A DNA stretch of 5,472 bases from Candidatus Halomonas stercoripullorum. Its GTDB lineage: Bacteria > Pseudomonadota > Gammaproteobacteria > Pseudomonadales > Halomonadaceae. The position numbers and the translations under genes are program-made. Positions 4,839 to 5,472 of this stretch are shown one piece after another; within the stretch, counting starts at the first letter, position 1, and each line of letters opens with the position of its first letter. The notes beneath the pieces were generated by a model. The model was not told where the DNA came from. It saw only the letters and a program-made list of their open reading frames with translations, and made no database searches. Where the stretch lies: NCBI GenBank assembly GCA_019114645.1, contig DXFC01000089.1:1-5472 (forward strand). Direction: 5' to 3'.

Positions 4839-5472
4839 TGGCCATACGTATTTATGTGCCGCGCGAGACAACGGCGCTTGCACTGGGTGCCGATGAGGTC
4901 GTTGCGCGTATCGAGGCCGAAGCGGCTCACCGGAGCACAACCATCGAGCTGGTACGCAATGGCTCACGTGGGTTGTTCTGGCTGGAGCCGCTGGTCGAAG
5001 TGGAAACCGCTGCCGGACGCATTGCCTACGGACCGGTAGCTCCCGAAGATGTTGCGCAACTGGTTGAGGATGGCTTGTTCGACGGCAGCGAGCAGTCAGC
5101 GCTATGCCAGGGACCCGTGGAGTCGATCCCTTATCTCAAGGCGCAGCAGCGCCTCACGTTTTCGCGCATTGGCGTGACCGATCCGCTCTCCCTCGATGAC
5201 TATCGTGCCCATGAGGGCTTTCGCGGCCTTGAGCGGGCGCTGTTACTCACGCCCCAGGCCATTGTGGATGAGGTCAAGACGTCGGGTCTGCGCGGTCGTG
5301 GCGGTGCGGCCTTCCCGACCGGAATCAAGTGGCAGACGGTACTGGATGCGCCCGTCGCCCAAGGGCGTGAGCAGAAGTACATCGTGTGTAATGCCGATGA
5401 GGGAGATTCAGGCACTTTCGCCGATCGGCTGGTGATGGAGTGTGACCCTTATCTGCTGATTGAAGGCATGGT
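4838..5472 (+). CDS. fdsB: NAD-dependent formate dehydrogenase beta subunit FdsB (NuoF-like flavoprotein), 3' end outside the window
   Basis: The first 211 codons are present and the frame is open to the end of the window. FdsB holds FMN, an iron-sulfur cluster and the NAD+ site, and delivers electrons from formate to NAD+. Residues 1 to about 110 form an N-terminal thioredoxin-like region (IRIYVPRETTALALGADEV) that has only one Cys (Cys90), so it carries no 2Fe-2S cluster of its own. The NuoF-like flavoprotein domain follows. GLRGRGGAAFPTGIKW (150-165) is the glycine-rich nucleotide-binding motif, and YIVCNADEGDSGTFADR (181-197) is the FMN-site signature with the Ser typical of FdsB in place of the Pro usual in complex I NuoF. 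GGAGGTG at 4826-4832 serves as the ribosome site. The ATG shares one base with the fdsG stop. An fdsA catalytic subunit is expected downstream. Confidence 0.95.
   Translation, partial: MAIRIYVPRETTALALGADEVVARIEAEAAHRSTTIELVRNGSRGLFWLEPLVEVETAAGRIAYGPVAPEDVAQLVEDGLFDGSEQSALCQGPVESIPYLKAQQRLTFSRIGVTDPLSLDDYRAHEGFRGLERALLLTPQAIVDEVKTSGLRGRGGAAFPTGIKWQTVLDAPVAQGREQKYIVCNADEGDSGTFADRLVMECDPYLLIEGM

Overview
The window looks like chromosomal DNA of a Pseudomonas-type gammaproteobacterium. The coding regions are moderately GC-rich, Shine-Dalgarno sites are clear, rho-independent terminators are strong, and the proteins resemble pseudomonad families. This placement is an inference from protein flavour and layout; no rRNA or other taxonomic marker is present.

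Left part (1-447): the 3' end of a plus-strand gene, probably a transporter of the sodium:solute symporter type, is followed by a 42-residue single-span membrane protein. That protein resembles the small 'transporter subunit' proteins encoded next to such carriers. A textbook terminator (413-447) closes the unit. A 20-bp imperfect tandem repeat lies between the two genes.

Middle part (448-3016): a complete small-subunit haem catalase gene (katA) is preceded by a 37-bp site that matches the OxyR tetrad consensus at 14 of 16 positions with exact spacing. It is followed by a strong terminator. Next comes cysQ, the 3'(2'),5'-bisphosphate nucleotidase that removes PAP formed during sulfate assimilation and helps protect against its toxicity. 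cysQ runs convergently into the next gene with only 4 bp between the stop codons.

Right part (3021-5472): a minus-strand regulator has a ModE/LysR-like winged helix and a periplasmic-binding-protein-like sensor domain. It is divergent from fdsG and fdsB, the first two genes of a soluble NAD+-dependent, molybdenum-containing formate dehydrogenase operon (fdsGBA...). The window ends inside fdsB. FdsG carries a 2Fe-2S cluster and FdsB carries the FMN/NADH site, so together they form the diaphorase arm that passes electrons from formate to NAD+. The 234-bp divergent intergenic region is AT-rich and contains several dyads and repeats that are plausible operators.

The window reads as ordinary metabolic and stress-defence chromosome. 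I found no mobile element, CRISPR array, RNA gene or clearly new system. The most informative non-coding features are the OxyR box before katA and the repeat-rich fds control region.
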